Positions 17,547-27,595 are shown, counted from the stretch's first letter. The stretch: DNA of 64,000 nt from Roseateles toxinivorans (GCF_004362525.1 NZ_SNXS01000014.1:33960-97959), one strand, 5' to 3'. Notes: generated from the sequence alone by a model not told the origin. Numbers and translations: made by a program.

Positions 17547-18431
17547 TCAGTCGCCGCCCCGCAGCTGGGACGCGATCGACTCCGTCAGTTCGGCGGCCAT
17601 GGCCACCGAGGCCGGGTTGCGACGCATCACTTCGGCCACCAAGGCCTCGCACAACAGCTGCACCGCGACATAGCTGGACGGCAATACCGGATGGGCGGCC
17701 GAGGTGAACAGCCGCAGATCGGCCTCGTTGGCCAGCGGCGCGGCATGCGAGTCGATGATGGCTAGCACCTGGGCGCCACGTTCGCGGGCGAAGCGGGCCA
17801 GGTTGGCCGTGTCCCGCGAATAGCGGGGCAGGCTGATCGCCACCAACACATCACCCTTGCCGATGGTGGACATGCGACTGGCGCTTTGCTCGGTGCCGCC
17901 GCTGACGCTCAGCGCGGTGACCGCATGGCTGTAGGGTGTCAAGGCATCGGCGAGCCAGCCACAGACATGCGCGGTCAGGCCGAGGCCCAGCACGTAGATG
18001 CGGCCCCGCGTGGAGAGCAGCCTGGCCGCGGCCTCGATGTCCTTGCTGGTGTTGTCGCGCAGCAGCTGCTCCACATTGGCTCGGCCCATGGCCACATATT
18101 GCGAGACCGGCGCCACATTGCCGCGATGTTGTTCGTCTCGCAGCTTCTGCACCGGGTCGATGGTGGCGCGCATCACCAGGGCCAAGTCGGCCTTCAGCTC
18201 GGCAAAGCCCGCGTAGCCAGCGGTGCGGGCCATGCGGTTGACGCTGGCCGGCGAGCTGCCGCAGGCCACGGCGATGTCGGTGATGCTCAGCGTGGCGGCC
18301 TGTGCCGTGTGGCGCAGCATCCATTGCGCCACCGAGGCCAGAGCAGGAGGCGCGCCCTTGGCGCCTTCGCGGATGCGGTCGAACGGGTGAGGCGGCGTGG
18401 TGGGCTCGGTCGTGCTCTTGGTGCTGGCCAT
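17547..18431 (-). CDS. MurR/RpiR family transcriptional regulator
   Basis: A 294-residue regulator: N-terminal HTH_6 domain (residues about 20-95; ATLSITDIAVACGSSPASVNRMARTAG holds the recognition helix) and C-terminal SIS domain (about 125-260; IYVLGLGLTAHVCGW and DVLVAISLPRYSRDT). SIS domains in this family bind sugar phosphates or, in some members, other metabolites, so a dipeptide or amino-acid effector would be unusual but possible. The gene starts 2 bases after the stop of the PEP-CTERM cyanophycinase gene, so it is the third gene of that leftward operon. It is the natural candidate to bind the palindromes near 13559, 22919, 23043 and 23075. Confidence 0.88.
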   Translation of the reverse strand: MASTKSTTEPTTPPHPFDRIREGAKGAPPALASVAQWMLRHTAQAATLSITDIAVACGSSPASVNRMARTAGYAGFAELKADLALVMRATIDPVQKLRDEQHRGNVAPVSQYVAMGRANVEQLLRDNTSKDIEAAARLLSTRGRIYVLGLGLTAHVCGWLADALTPYSHAVTALSVSGGTEQSASRMSTIGKGDVLVAISLPRYSRDTANLARFARERGAQVLAIIDSHAAPLANEADLRLFTSAAHPVLPSSYVAVQLLCEALVAEVMRRNPASVAMAAELTESIASQLRGGD

Positions 18432-18433
18432 TG

Positions 18434-21028
18434 TTACGGTGCTGCTTTCTTGACCTCGGGTGGCTGTAATTGTGGGGCATCGCAGGCGGCGTCACAGGGC
18501 GCCAGGGCCAGCTGGACATTCGTGTAGCTGAGGCCGCCATGGGCCGCCACGCGGAATTCGCTGTCCGGCAGACGCTGCAGGCGAATGCCGAACCTGGGCG
18601 CCTGGTCCTGTGCCGCCGTGCTGGCCCAGGCTTGCAAGGCACCGCCACGACCCATCGCCTGCAGCAGCTTGACGAAGGTCATGCCGCGTGGGTTCTGCAC
18701 GTCGGTCCCGCTGACGGCCGGCGCGTCGGGATTGGCGGGCAGCAAGGTCTTGTCGGCTGCCAATGCGATCTGCAGCCGACCCTGGCCATCGACACGGGCG
18801 CGGTCGCCATCGTTGAGGTAGTGCACGGTGGCTGCGTCAATGCGGATCGGGCCGTCGGCTGCGCCTTGGGCCCTGGCCTGGCGCAGATCGGCGATGAACA
18901 CACCGCCGGCGCCGACCACGCGCAGCTCGGTCGAGCCGCCGGCGTCGGGGCGACCGACCAGCAGCGCGGTGTTCTCGTCGACCCCGAAGCCGTAGTCCAG
19001 TCCGCTGTCCTTGACAAAGCGCAGCAACCGGCCTTCGCGCGAGCGCTGCGAGAAATGCGAGTCCAGCGCGCCGAGCCTGAAGAAGCCCAGTCCGCCGTCG
19101 GGATAGCTGACGCCGGCGCGGCCCTGGCCCTCGATGGTGGGGCCCTGGCCGCTGACGAACCCGCGCGCGAGCACCTGCCACGATTCGCCGCCCGACAGCA
19201 TTGGCACCCCGGGGCCGGCCTGCGAGGCATTGCCGGCACTGGTGCCGGCCACCACCAGGCGCCCGGCCGCATGGCGGGCGCGCAGGATTTCCAACTGAGG
19301 GCTCAGCCGGCGGTAGCGGCCTTGCGCATCGCGGCCGACAAAGCTTTCCAGCAGCCGGGCCTGATCGCCGCCGCTGAAGAAGATGCCGTCGAGCTGCGTG
19401 AGGGCCGCATTGAATCCCTCGCCACCGTCATCGCAGAAGGCCTGGTGCTGGCGCGCCAGCTCGGGGAAGCTCAGGTCGACATGGTGCAGGGGCCCGCCGG
19501 CCGCCGAGGTGTTGACATAGGCGTCAAGCAGGACTGGCAGGTGGCGGCATTCGCCGGTGTCGAGCGCCTGCCGCAATGCGCCGCTGGCCGGCAGCCAGAC
19601 CGCATCGGCACCGGCAGAACGCAAGGCGTGGACGTTGATGTCGTGGTCCATGTATGGATTGCGGCTGGCGGCGGTGACCACGCCGATGCGCGGCCTCTTG
19701 CCGCCGGCCGCGGTGCGGGCTGCCTGCACAAACTCCCGATAGATCGCGGTGCTCGCAGCATTGGTCAGGAATGCGACGCTGCGCGCCTGCAGCTGACGTT
19801 GCTCGCGGTCTGCCGACGGTGGTTCGACCAGGCTGTTGAGCGTTGCTGCCTGCTCGATCGGTGTCAGCGCATGCAGATCGAGCCCCGCAACGAGTTCGGC
19901 CAGACTCAAACTGCTGACGGCCTGGCGGGGGCGCAGCTGGTTGAGCAGCCGCGCCTTCTGTGCGGCCGGCAGCAGAGGGTCGGGCTGGGCCTGCAAGGCG
20001 GCCAAGCCGATGGCATCGATCCGGTAACGGTAGCTGGGCATGGCCGGCATGCGGCCCAGGGGCACGCGCTCGGGCGCAATGCCGGCCAGGCCCGGGTCCT
20101 GAGCCAGAATTTCGGGCCAGGTCTTGCTGCAATTCGGACTCAGCTGGCTGGCCAGCGGTGCGTCGCTGCTGGTGCAATTGCGCAGGCCGCCGCCAATGAT
20201 GACATTGGCCAGCGGCGGCTCGGCGCGGGCCGGCGCGGCCAGCAGCAGGGCTGCGGTCCATGCGACCGGGGTCAAGCGCCGGCGCTGCCAGCCCAGCAGG
20301 GGCAGGGCCGCGATCATCAACAGCCAGGTGGCCGGTTCGGGTACGGCGGACACGCTGATGCTGTCGAGCAGCAGCGGCGCGGCGCTGAAGTCACCGGCGA
20401 CCGCCAGGCGCAGGGAGTTGACGCCCGAGGTCAGCGAGTCGACGCTGGCGCTGCCCAGGCGCGTGAAGCCGAGGCCGAGGTCATAGGCCAGGCTGTAGCT
20501 GTGCGCATCGAGGTCCAGGTCCAGGTAGACCGTCAGCGGGCTGAAGCTGGCGAAGCTGGCGATCTGCGCCAGCGGCTTGCCGTCGCCGAACGGGTCGACC
20601 GCGCCGCTGAGCGCGAAGCCGCCACCCAGTGCGGCAGCCAGGCTGAACTGGGCCGTGCTGAAGTCGTTGCCCTCGATGAAGCCCAGCGTGAAGCTGCTGC
20701 CTGCGCTGGATGGGTTCCAGGCCGAGAAGTGGGCGCTCAGGCGCAGCGTGCCGTAGCTGATGGCGGTGAAGTCGCTGGCAAAGTCGGCATAGGTCGAGCG
20801 CGTGCCGCTGCCGCCGCGGCCGTCGTTGCCGATGCTGAATTGGCCCAGACCGTTGCTGGCCGAGCCGGTAAGGGCCAGGTTCCAGGTGCTGCCGGGGCCG
20901 CTGTTGACGCTGGTGTTGAGCGTGCTGCCGGCGACTTCGTCGAACTGCCAGTCGGCGACCAGGGCCTGGGCATGCAGGGCGGTGCCCAGCAGCAGGCCGG
21001 CAATCAGGATCGATGTTTTCGTTTTCAT
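18434..21028 (-). CDS. PEP-CTERM/cyanophycinase fusion protein
   Basis: An 864-residue exported protein with an unusual order of parts. Residues 1-22 are a Sec signal peptide; 23-228 a beta-rich module starting ADWQFDEVAGSTLN; 229-251 a full PEP-CTERM sorting signal (VPEP, hydrophobic helix, RRR); 252-269 a second hydrophobic stretch ending in a signal-peptidase-like site PARA before EPP; and about 272-864 a peptidase S51 cyanophycinase domain with FFSGGDQ (550-556) and nucleophile elbow GTSAG (Ser597). PEP-CTERM signals normally end a protein. The frame is continuous, although a TTG at codon 252 could be a remnant start. The neighbouring paralogue has the same two domains without the sorting signal, which argues for a real fusion. 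Likely role: extracellular cyanophycin depolymerisation. Confidence 0.85.
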   Translation of the reverse strand: MKTKTSILIAGLLLGTALHAQALVADWQFDEVAGSTLNTSVNSGPGSTWNLALTGSASNGLGQFSIGNDGRGGSGTRSTYADFASDFTAISYGTLRLSAHFSAWNPSSAGSSFTLGFIEGNDFSTAQFSLAAALGGGFALSGAVDPFGDGKPLAQIASFASFSPLTVYLDLDLDAHSYSLAYDLGLGFTRLGSASVDSLTSGVNSLRLAVAGDFSAAPLLLDSISVSAVPEPATWLLMIAALPLLGWQRRRLTPVAWTAALLLAAPARAEPPLANVIIGGGLRNCTSSDAPLASQLSPNCSKTWPEILAQDPGLAGIAPERVPLGRMPAMPSYRYRIDAIGLAALQAQPDPLLPAAQKARLLNQLRPRQAVSSLSLAELVAGLDLHALTPIEQAATLNSLVEPPSADREQRQLQARSVAFLTNAASTAIYREFVQAARTAAGGKRPRIGVVTAASRNPYMDHDINVHALRSAGADAVWLPASGALRQALDTGECRHLPVLLDAYVNTSAAGGPLHHVDLSFPELARQHQAFCDDGGEGFNAALTQLDGIFFSGGDQARLLESFVGRDAQGRYRRLSPQLEILRARHAAGRLVVAGTSAGNASQAGPGVPMLSGGESWQVLARGFVSGQGPTIEGQGRAGVSYPDGGLGFFRLGALDSHFSQRSREGRLLRFVKDSGLDYGFGVDENTALLVGRPDAGGSTELRVVGAGGVFIADLRQARAQGAADGPIRIDAATVHYLNDGDRARVDGQGRLQIALAADKTLLPANPDAPAVSGTDVQNPRGMTFVKLLQAMGRGGALQAWASTAAQDQAPRFGIRLQRLPDSEFRVAAHGGLSYTNVQLALAPCDAACDAPQLQPPEVKKAAP

Positions 21029-21042
21029 GAGGCACCCGGGGT

Positions 21043-22860
21043 TCAGTAGGGATTGGTCGGCACGACGCCTTCGACATTGAGGCTCAGCGCGGGCTGTGCC
21101 GACAGACCCCGGGCGAAGTCGAAGCTCTGGCCCGGCGCCAGCTTGACGCGCTGCACGTTGCGATAGATCAGCGGCAGGCCGGCGGCGACCTGGGACATCG
21201 TGGTCTTGCGGCGGTCTTCGCGCAGGATGTAGCCGTCGCCGGCGGCCTTGCCGGCCACCAGGGGGGCGCGCGAGAAGGTGCCGATCTTGTCCTTGTCGAT
21301 GAACAGGGCGGTGCGCTCGTCGAGCGCAACACCATAGAGCAGCGAGCTGCGCGCGTCCTTGCGCAGCCGCGCCATGAACGCCAGCGTGCGGCCCATGCGG
21401 TCGCGGTCCTGGAAGTGCGGCTCGGCCAGCAGGTTGAAGCCCAGCGGCAGATCGAACAGCTTGGTGGCCGACAAGATCATGCTGGCCCGGTAGGGATTGG
21501 CGACAGCCTCGGCGCTGGTGACCGCCAGCAGCGCGCCGGGGTCATACATCCATTCGGCAGACACCACCATGCCGGCCGAGGTGCCGCCGATGATCGCGCC
21601 GCGCTGGTAGGCGGCCTTGACCGCGGCGGCCAGCGCCGTGTCACGCCAGTTCTCGATGTACGGCGACTGGTCGCCGCCAGCGATCCAGATCATGTTGGCG
21701 CGAGCAACCGAATTGGCCACGTAGGCGCTGTTGGCCTTCTCACGCGTGTCGACAAACAGGGTCTCCACCGAATTGGGTTTCAACATGGCTTGTGCGGCGG
21801 CTGGCAACTCGTTGACCAGGGTGTTGAAGAAGTAGGGCTGGTAGCCGTTGCTGCCGCTGATGCGCAACACCACGATGTCGCCGCCATTGATGATGGGATA
21901 GGCCTTGCCGGTGAAGGCCTCGTTGACCTCGGCGCCGCCACCCATCAAGAGCAGGCCAGGGCCGCCGATCGGCGGCTGGGTCGATTGCACCGGATTCCCG
22001 TCGAAGAAGGTCAGCAGGTTGGACTTGCGGCTGGGCCGGCCATTGGCGGCCGGCAGGTCCACCACCGGCAGCTCGTTGTAGCTGATGGCGATGGTGTCGA
22101 TGGCCGGCGGCGTGTTGGGGCCGGTGCCGGCCGCATTCGTCGTGCCGGGAAAGTTGCCGCTGAAAGCCAACGCGGCATGCGAGATCGTGCGCGTATTGCT
22201 TGCGGCTCCCGCTGCAGCGGTGGCGGTGACAACGCCGCTCAAGCCGGTCCCTCCCGCCACGTCGTAGTTCAGCGTGTAGACGTTGGGCAGCACCCGCTTG
22301 TCGACCTTCAGCGAGGCGGTCAGCGTGCCGCCCAACTGGGCCGGCAAGGTGACCACCGGGAAGGTGCTCAATGAATCGCGGATGACCACCACAATGCCGG
22401 CGGCGGTGGCGCTGAACTGCACATCGGCCACCAGGGAGCCGCCCGAGGTGGCGGTGCCGGCGGCGGTGCGAAAGCCGAAGTTGAAGACCGGCCTTGTGCT
22501 GGCCGCATAGTTCGCGCCGCCATTCCTGATGTCCCATGGCTGGATCACGACGGTGCCAGCATAGACATCGGCCGACGCGATGTTCAGCGGCGCGGCGCTG
22601 TAGCCGATGCTGCCCACATGGCCGATGCGCAAGGCGCCGGTCCCGGTGGTTTCGGTATTGGCAAGGCCGTAGATCCATTGGCCCGGGGCGCCGGTGGGGG
22701 CGCTGTTGAGAGCGGCGGGCAGGGCGGTGCCGGCCGGGTCATTGAAGTCCCAGCGCTGGGCCAGCAGGCTCTGCGCCTGTGCCACCGAACAAAGCCCCAG
22801 TAGAGCGGCCCCGGCAAGAACGCGCGCGATCGCGGCGCGCAAGGTTGGAAGACATCTCAT
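21043..22860 (-). CDS. Exported cyanophycinase with N-terminal beta module
   Basis: A 605-residue protein: signal peptide to about residue 30 (ending VAQAQS), a beta-rich module starting RWDFNDPAGTALPAALNS that resembles the N-terminal module of the adjacent paralogue, and a peptidase S51 domain from about 300 with LLLMGGGAEVN, IAGGDQSPY (GGDQ 395-398) and GGTSAG (Ser428). Cyanophycinases cut cyanophycin to beta-Asp-Arg dipeptides using this serine. I chose the ATG at 22860, which gives the signal peptide at the very start and has AAAGG about 10 bases upstream, over the open frame to 22956. It is the first gene of the leftward operon, 14 bases before the PEP-CTERM paralogue. Confidence 0.85.
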   Translation of the reverse strand: MRCLPTLRAAIARVLAGAALLGLCSVAQAQSLLAQRWDFNDPAGTALPAALNSAPTGAPGQWIYGLANTETTGTGALRIGHVGSIGYSAAPLNIASADVYAGTVVIQPWDIRNGGANYAASTRPVFNFGFRTAAGTATSGGSLVADVQFSATAAGIVVVIRDSLSTFPVVTLPAQLGGTLTASLKVDKRVLPNVYTLNYDVAGGTGLSGVVTATAAAGAASNTRTISHAALAFSGNFPGTTNAAGTGPNTPPAIDTIAISYNELPVVDLPAANGRPSRKSNLLTFFDGNPVQSTQPPIGGPGLLLMGGGAEVNEAFTGKAYPIINGGDIVVLRISGSNGYQPYFFNTLVNELPAAAQAMLKPNSVETLFVDTREKANSAYVANSVARANMIWIAGGDQSPYIENWRDTALAAAVKAAYQRGAIIGGTSAGMVVSAEWMYDPGALLAVTSAEAVANPYRASMILSATKLFDLPLGFNLLAEPHFQDRDRMGRTLAFMARLRKDARSSLLYGVALDERTALFIDKDKIGTFSRAPLVAGKAAGDGYILREDRRKTTMSQVAAGLPLIYRNVQRVKLAPGQSFDFARGLSAQPALSLNVEGVVPTNPY

Positions 22861-22918
22861 GGCGGTTGGACCTTTCGAGCGAGGTGGATGGTCATTGATT
22901 TTCAAAATACTATATTTG

Positions 22919-22934
22919 AGGAAATGAACTTTCA
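22919..22934. promoter_or_regulatory. RpiR-type operator candidate upstream of the cyanophycinase operon
   Basis: AGGAAATGAACTTTCA lies 59 bases upstream of the leftward cyanophycinase start, in an AT-rich patch. It keeps the GGAAAT...TT.CA framework of the perfect palindrome at 23075-23090. Similarity is good on one arm and partial on the other. Confidence 0.45.
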
Positions 22935-23042
22935 ATCCCCGGGTTTGCGCGGGCACGTAATCCCCAGGTCGGGATCACGCATCGTGGCCAGCGTGTCGAC
23001 ATCCTCGAGTCGCCGAAGGGGCTGGACAAACGCCCCGGGAAT

Positions 23043-23060
23043 ATGAAATACTTGTTTCAT
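23043..23060. promoter_or_regulatory. Palindrome upstream of the dipeptidase/importer operon
   Basis: ATGAAATACTTGTTTCAT has perfect 6-bp arms (ATGAAA/TTTCAT) around a 6-base centre. It lies 15 bases before a second palindrome and about 60 bases before the dipeptidase start, in the divergent promoter region. Confidence 0.55.
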
Positions 23061-23074
23061 CATAAGAGCTTTCA

Positions 23075-23090
23075 TGGAAATTTATTTCCA
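23075..23090. promoter_or_regulatory. Perfect 16-bp palindrome upstream of the dipeptidase gene
   Basis: TGGAAATTTATTTCCA has 7-bp perfect arms with a 2-base centre, 31 bases upstream of the chosen ATG at 23122. An apparent upstream start at 23074 would lie inside this palindrome and is therefore unlikely. Centre-to-centre distance to the site at 23043-23060 is about 31 bases, three helical turns. Confidence 0.6.
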
Positions 23091-23121
23091 GATTGCCGCT
23101 ACTTTTTCGAGGACGACGACA

Positions 23122-24150
23122 ATGGATTCGATCCCGACGGCCCAGGCCGAAAGGTCCACCCGGGCGGTGCCCGTGCTGGCTATTCATGGTGGCGCCGGCA
23201 CCCTGCTGCGCAGCGGCATGAGCCAGGCCAAGGCGGCCGCCTACGAGGCTGCGCTGAAGCGCGTGCTGCAGGCGGGTCAGCAGCAGCTTGCTGCCGGCGC
23301 CAGTGCGCTGGATGTCGTGGTGGAGGCCGTGCGCGAGCTCGAAGAATGCGAGCTGTTCAATGCCGGCAGGGGGGCCGTCTATACCGCTGTGGGCACCCAT
23401 GAGCTTGACGCCTGCGTGATGGATGGTGCCGGCCTCCGCGCCGGTGCCGTGGCCGGCATGGCGTTCACGCGTAATCCGGTCCTGGCGGCCCGAGCGGTGC
23501 TCGAACACAGCGAGCATGTGCTGTTGATGGGCGAGGCGGCGGATGTCTTTGCCGCCGGTCAGGGCCTGGAGCAGGTGGCGCCCGACTGGTTCGGCACGCC
23601 GCAGCGCCTGGAGCAGCTGCGCCGCGCGCAGGCTGGCGCCCGTGGCCAATTGCTGGACCATGACGGTCAGCATGCGGTGACCGCATGCGGCACGGACAGC
23701 GGTGCTGCACCACTGGACGAGACGACCAAGTTCGGCACCGTCGGCGCGGTGGCGCTTGATGCGCAAGCCCATCTGGCCGCCGCCACCTCCACCGGTGGCA
23801 TGACCAACAAGCAGCCGGGGCGCATCGGCGACTCGCCACTGATCGGCGCAGGCTGCTATGCCAATGACGCGACTGTGGCGGTGTCCTGCACCGGCACCGG
23901 CGAAGCCTTCATGCGCGGGGTGGCTGCGTATGACCTGGCGGCGTTGATGGACTATGCCGGCCTGTCGCTGAAAGAGGCTGCCGAACGTGTGGTGATGGAC
24001 AAGTTGCCGCGCCTGGGCGGCCGCGGAGGCCTGATCGCCGTGGCCGCCAATGGCGAGGTCTGCTTGCCCTTCAACACGGAGGGCATGTACCGTGGTGTTG
24101 CGCGTGTCGGCGAGCCGGTGACGGTGGCGATCTACGGGGAATCGGCATGA
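23122..24150 (+). CDS. iaaA: Isoaspartyl peptidase/L-asparaginase (IaaA type, Ntn-hydrolase)
   Basis: A 342-residue N-terminal-nucleophile hydrolase. Family marks are LAIHGGAGT near the start, [11 protein letters not shown], and the autocleavage site [11 protein letters not shown] with Thr206 as nucleophile after self-processing, followed by [24 protein letters not shown]. IaaA enzymes hydrolyse beta-aspartyl dipeptides and here would split beta-Asp-Arg to Asp and Arg. There is no signal peptide, so it is cytoplasmic. The ATG at 23122 has GAGGA 8 bases upstream. The stop overlaps the start of the ABC ATPase gene (ATGA), tying cleavage to import. Confidence 0.9.
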   Translation: MDSIPTAQAERSTRAVPVLAIHGGAGTLLRSGMSQAKAAAYEAALKRVLQAGQQQLAAGASALDVVVEAVRELEECELFNAGRGAVYTAVGTHELDACVMDGAGLRAGAVAGMAFTRNPVLAARAVLEHSEHVLLMGEAADVFAAGQGLEQVAPDWFGTPQRLEQLRRAQAGARGQLLDHDGQHAVTACGTDSGAAPLDETTKFGTVGAVALDAQAHLAAATSTGGMTNKQPGRIGDSPLIGAGCYANDATVAVSCTGTGEAFMRGVAAYDLAALMDYAGLSLKEAAERVVMDKLPRLGGRGGLIAVAANGEVCLPFNTEGMYRGVARVGEPVTVAIYGESA

Positions 24151-25985
24151 ACGCTCCGGTGCTGGATGTCCGAGGCTTGTGCGTGCGCTTTCAAGGTGAA
24201 GAACGGACCGTGGATGCGGTCAAGTCGTTGAGCTTCCATATCAATTCAGGCGAGACGCTGGCCATCGTCGGCGAGTCGGGCTCGGGCAAGTCGGTGTCCT
24301 CGCTGTCCATCATGCGGCTGATCGAACATGGTGGCGGTCGCATCATCGACGGCGAGATGCTGTTCCGTCAGCGCAACGGCCAGCTGCTGGACCTGGCGCA
24401 GACCGCCGAAGACAAGATGCGCGCCATCCGTGGCGCCGACATCGCGATGATCTTCCAGGAGCCGATGACCTCGTTGAACCCGGTCTTAACCGTCGGCGAG
24501 CAGATTGCCGAGTCGATCCGCATCCACCAGCGCATGGGCCGGGCCGCCGCGCTGGCCGAGGCACTGCGCATGTTGGAGCTAGTGCGCATACCGGCGGCGC
24601 GCCAGGTGCTGACCCGCCACCCTCATCAGCTTTCGGGCGGCATGCGTCAGCGGGTGATGATCGCCATGGCCCTGGCCTGCAAGCCCAGCCTGCTGATCGC
24701 CGATGAGCCGACCACGGCGCTGGACGTGACCATCCAGGCCCAGATCCTGCAGCTGATACGCACGCTGCAGCAGGAGATGCATATGGGGGTGATCTTCATC
24801 ACCCACGACATGGGCGTGGTCGCCGAAAGTGCCGACCGCGTGGTCGTGATGCTGCGCGGCGAGAAGGTCGAGGAGGGGGAGACGGTGGCCCTGTTCAAGG
24901 CGCCCACGCACCGCTACACCCAGGCCCTGCTGTCGGCCGTGCCGACGCTGGGCGCGATGGCCGGCTCCAGCGTGCCGGCCAGTTTTGCGCTGATGAGCAT
25001 GGAGGGCGAGGGCCAGGTGGCCCGCGCGCAGGACAAGCCGCCGGGCGAGGTGCTGCTCAAGGTCACCGACCTGACGACGCGCTTCAATATCCGCCAGGGC
25101 CTCTTGAACCGTGTCACCAAGCGGGTGCATGCGGTCGAGCGGGTCAGCTTCGAGCTGCGTGCCGGCGAGACGCTGGCCCTGGTCGGCGAGTCGGGCTGCG
25201 GCAAGTCGACGACCGGGCGCTCGCTGCTGCGTCTGGTCGATGTGGATGCCGGCCAGATCCACTTCCGCGGGCAAGACCTGGCACGGCTGAGCCGCCGCCA
25301 GATGCAGCCGCTGCGCCGAGACATCCAGATGATCTTCCAGGACCCGTTCGCCTCGCTTGATCCGCGGCTGACGGTCGGCTTCTCGATTGCTGAGCCGCTG
25401 TACATCCACGGCCTGGCCAACAAGCAGCAGGCCGAGGAGCGGGTGCAATGGCTGCTGCAACGCGTGGGACTGCCGCCCGAGGCGGCGCAGCGCTATCCGC
25501 ACGAGTTCTCCGGCGGCCAGCGCCAGCGCCTGGCGATTGCCCGCGCGCTGGCCCTGAACCCGAAGCTGATCGTCGCCGACGAGGCGGTGTCGGCGCTCGA
25601 TGTGTCGATACGCGCGCAGATCGTCAACCTGATGCTGGACCTGCAGGCCGAGCTGGGCTTGTCCTATCTGTTCATCTCGCACGACATGGCCGTGGTCGAG
25701 CGGGTAGCACACCGGGTGGCGGTGATGTACCTGGGCCAGATCGTCGAGATCGGCCCGCGCAGCGCGGTGTTCGAGAACCCGCAGCACGACTACACCAAGC
25801 GCCTGATGGCCGCCGTGCCGGTGGCCGATCCGGCCAAGCGCAACCGAAAACGCGAGCTGCTCAGCGGCGAAATTCCGAGTCCGATGCGCGCGCTGAACGA
25901 TGCGCCGACGGTGGCGCCATTGGTGCAGGTTGGCGCTGAGCATTTCGTCGCCCGGCATGACGTTGGTTTGTTGTTGCAGGCATGA
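24147..25985 (+). CDS. Dual-domain peptide ABC importer ATPase (GsiA/DppDF type)
   Basis: A 612-residue protein with two complete ABC modules fused. The first has [23 protein letters not shown] and [13 protein letters not shown]; the second [28 protein letters not shown] and [13 protein letters not shown]. Fused ATPases of this form energise glutathione (GsiABCD) and some dipeptide importers. It overlaps the dipeptidase gene by four bases and precedes the binding protein and both permeases, so the transport system is complete. Beta-Asp-Arg is the inferred cargo. The product is peripheral to the inner membrane on the cytoplasmic face. Confidence 0.92.
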   Translation: MNAPVLDVRGLCVRFQGEERTVDAVKSLSFHINSGETLAIVGESGSGKSVSSLSIMRLIEHGGGRIIDGEMLFRQRNGQLLDLAQTAEDKMRAIRGADIAMIFQEPMTSLNPVLTVGEQIAESIRIHQRMGRAAALAEALRMLELVRIPAARQVLTRHPHQLSGGMRQRVMIAMALACKPSLLIADEPTTALDVTIQAQILQLIRTLQQEMHMGVIFITHDMGVVAESADRVVVMLRGEKVEEGETVALFKAPTHRYTQALLSAVPTLGAMAGSSVPASFALMSMEGEGQVARAQDKPPGEVLLKVTDLTTRFNIRQGLLNRVTKRVHAVERVSFELRAGETLALVGESGCGKSTTGRSLLRLVDVDAGQIHFRGQDLARLSRRQMQPLRRDIQMIFQDPFASLDPRLTVGFSIAEPLYIHGLANKQQAEERVQWLLQRVGLPPEAAQRYPHEFSGGQRQRLAIARALALNPKLIVADEAVSALDVSIRAQIVNLMLDLQAELGLSYLFISHDMAVVERVAHRVAVMYLGQIVEIGPRSAVFENPQHDYTKRLMAAVPVADPAKRNRKRELLSGEIPSPMRALNDAPTVAPLVQVGAEHFVARHDVGLLLQA

Positions 25986-26031
25986 GCCTGTTTGTTCGTC
26001 TCACTGATTCCATCAACTGAAGGAGAAACGC

Positions 26032-27582
26032 ATGAAACACCGAATTTCCGCTACGCTGCTGCAGGCTGCCCTGGCCTTCGCCGTGGGCCTGGGCGCCGCC
26101 CAAGTCGCGCAGGCGCAAGACACGACGGCCGTGTTTGCGGTCAACAACACCTTCTCGTCGCTGGATCCGTATGACACCAATGCGACCCTGGACCTGTCGG
26201 TCTGCAAGTCCTTCTATCAGGGCCTCTACACCTTCGACAAGGACCTGAAGGTCACGCCTCAACTGGCCGACAGCTACGAGATCGCCAATGCGGGCCTGGT
26301 CTACATCTTCAAGCTGAAGAAGGGCATCAAGTTCCACGACGGCAGCGACTTCAATGCCTCGGTCGTGAAAGCCATGTTCGACCGCGTCACCAACCCGGAG
26401 AACAAGCTCAAGCGCTACAACCTGTTCTCGAACATCGACAGCACCACGGTGATCGATGACGCCACTGTTCGCATCACGCTGAAGCGCCCGTTCTCGGCCT
26501 TCATCAACCAGCTGGCGCACCCGTCGGCGGTGATGATCTCGCCGGCGGCGCTGGCCAAGTACGGCAAGGAGATCGGCATGAACCCGGTCGGCACCGGGCC
26601 GTTCAAATTCGTCGAGTGGAAGCAGCCCGACTACATGAAGGTCGTGAAGTTCGACGGCTACTGGAAGAAGGGCCTGCCCAAGATCGACGGCATCATCTGG
26701 AAGCCGGTCACCGACAACAACACGCGCACCGCGATGGTTCAGACCGGCGAGGCGCACTTCACCGCGCCGGTGCCCTACGAGCAGGCCGAGAACATGGCCA
26801 AGAATCCGAAGCTGGACCTCGTCAGCTACCCGGGCATCTTCGCCTATTACATGTCGATGAACACGCAGAAGAGGCCGTTCAACGATGTGCGCGTGCGCCA
26901 CGCAATCAACTACGCGATCAACAAGCAGGCCTTGGCCAAGGTTGTGTTCTACGGCTATGCCGAACCCGCGCAGGGCCCGGTGCCCATCGGCGTGGACTTC
27001 GCCACCAAGACCGGCAGCTATGACTTCAACCCGGCCAAGGCCCGCGAGCTGCTGAAGGCCGCCGGCTACCCGAACGGCTTCGAGACCGAACTCTGGTCGG
27101 CCAATAACAGCACGACGCAAAAGGCCACGCAGTTCCTGCAGCAGCAGCTGGCCCAGGTCGGCATCAAGGCCAGGATCACGCTGCTGGAGACCGGCCAGCG
27201 CGTGCAGCAGCTGGAGAATGTGCAAAAGCCCGAAGACGCCGCCGTGCGCCTGAACTTCGGCGGCTGGTCGGCCTCCACCGGCGAGGCCGACTGGGCCCTG
27301 CGCCCGCTGTTCGCCACCGAGGCCCAGCCGCCGCGGCTGCAGAACTTCGCCTACTACAGCAACAAGGAGTTCGACGACCTGCTGTACGAGGCGCTGGGCA
27401 GCTCGGACCGCGCGAAGAAGACCCACGCGTACAGGCAGGCTCAGGAGATGGTGCACAAGGACGCGCCCTGGGCCTTCCTGGTCACGACCAAGGTGGCCTA
27501 TGCCAAGGCGAAGAACCTGAAGGGCGTCTACCAGATGCCTGACAACTCCTTCTTCTACGAAGACGTCGAGTTCACCAAGTAG
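26032..27582 (+). CDS. Peptide-binding protein of the ABC importer (GsiB/DppA type)
   Basis: A 516-residue SBP_bac_5 family periplasmic protein with a Sec signal peptide ending near [10 protein letters not shown]. Family segments include [40 protein letters not shown] and [13 protein letters not shown]. The ATG at 26032 has AAGGAG 8 bases upstream. It should capture the imported dipeptide and hand it to the permeases encoded next. A hairpin follows the stop codon, a common arrangement that keeps binding-protein transcripts abundant. Confidence 0.92.
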   Translation: MKHRISATLLQAALAFAVGLGAAQVAQAQDTTAVFAVNNTFSSLDPYDTNATLDLSVCKSFYQGLYTFDKDLKVTPQLADSYEIANAGLVYIFKLKKGIKFHDGSDFNASVVKAMFDRVTNPENKLKRYNLFSNIDSTTVIDDATVRITLKRPFSAFINQLAHPSAVMISPAALAKYGKEIGMNPVGTGPFKFVEWKQPDYMKVVKFDGYWKKGLPKIDGIIWKPVTDNNTRTAMVQTGEAHFTAPVPYEQAENMAKNPKLDLVSYPGIFAYYMSMNTQKRPFNDVRVRHAINYAINKQALAKVVFYGYAEPAQGPVPIGVDFATKTGSYDFNPAKARELLKAAGYPNGFETELWSANNSTTQKATQFLQQQLAQVGIKARITLLETGQRVQQLENVQKPEDAAVRLNFGGWSASTGEADWALRPLFATEAQPPRLQNFAYYSNKEFDDLLYEALGSSDRAKKTHAYRQAQEMVHKDAPWAFLVTTKVAYAKAKNLKGVYQMPDNSFFYEDVEFTK

Positions 27583-27595
27583 TCCATCAAGCGAC

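Noticed and set aside
18470..21049. An 859-codon open frame antisense to the PEP-CTERM cyanophycinase
   Set aside because: Long antisense frames are common in GC-rich genes; the sense strand has signal peptide, PEP-CTERM and S51 motifs, the antisense product has none and is low-complexity Gln/Ala/Gly rich.
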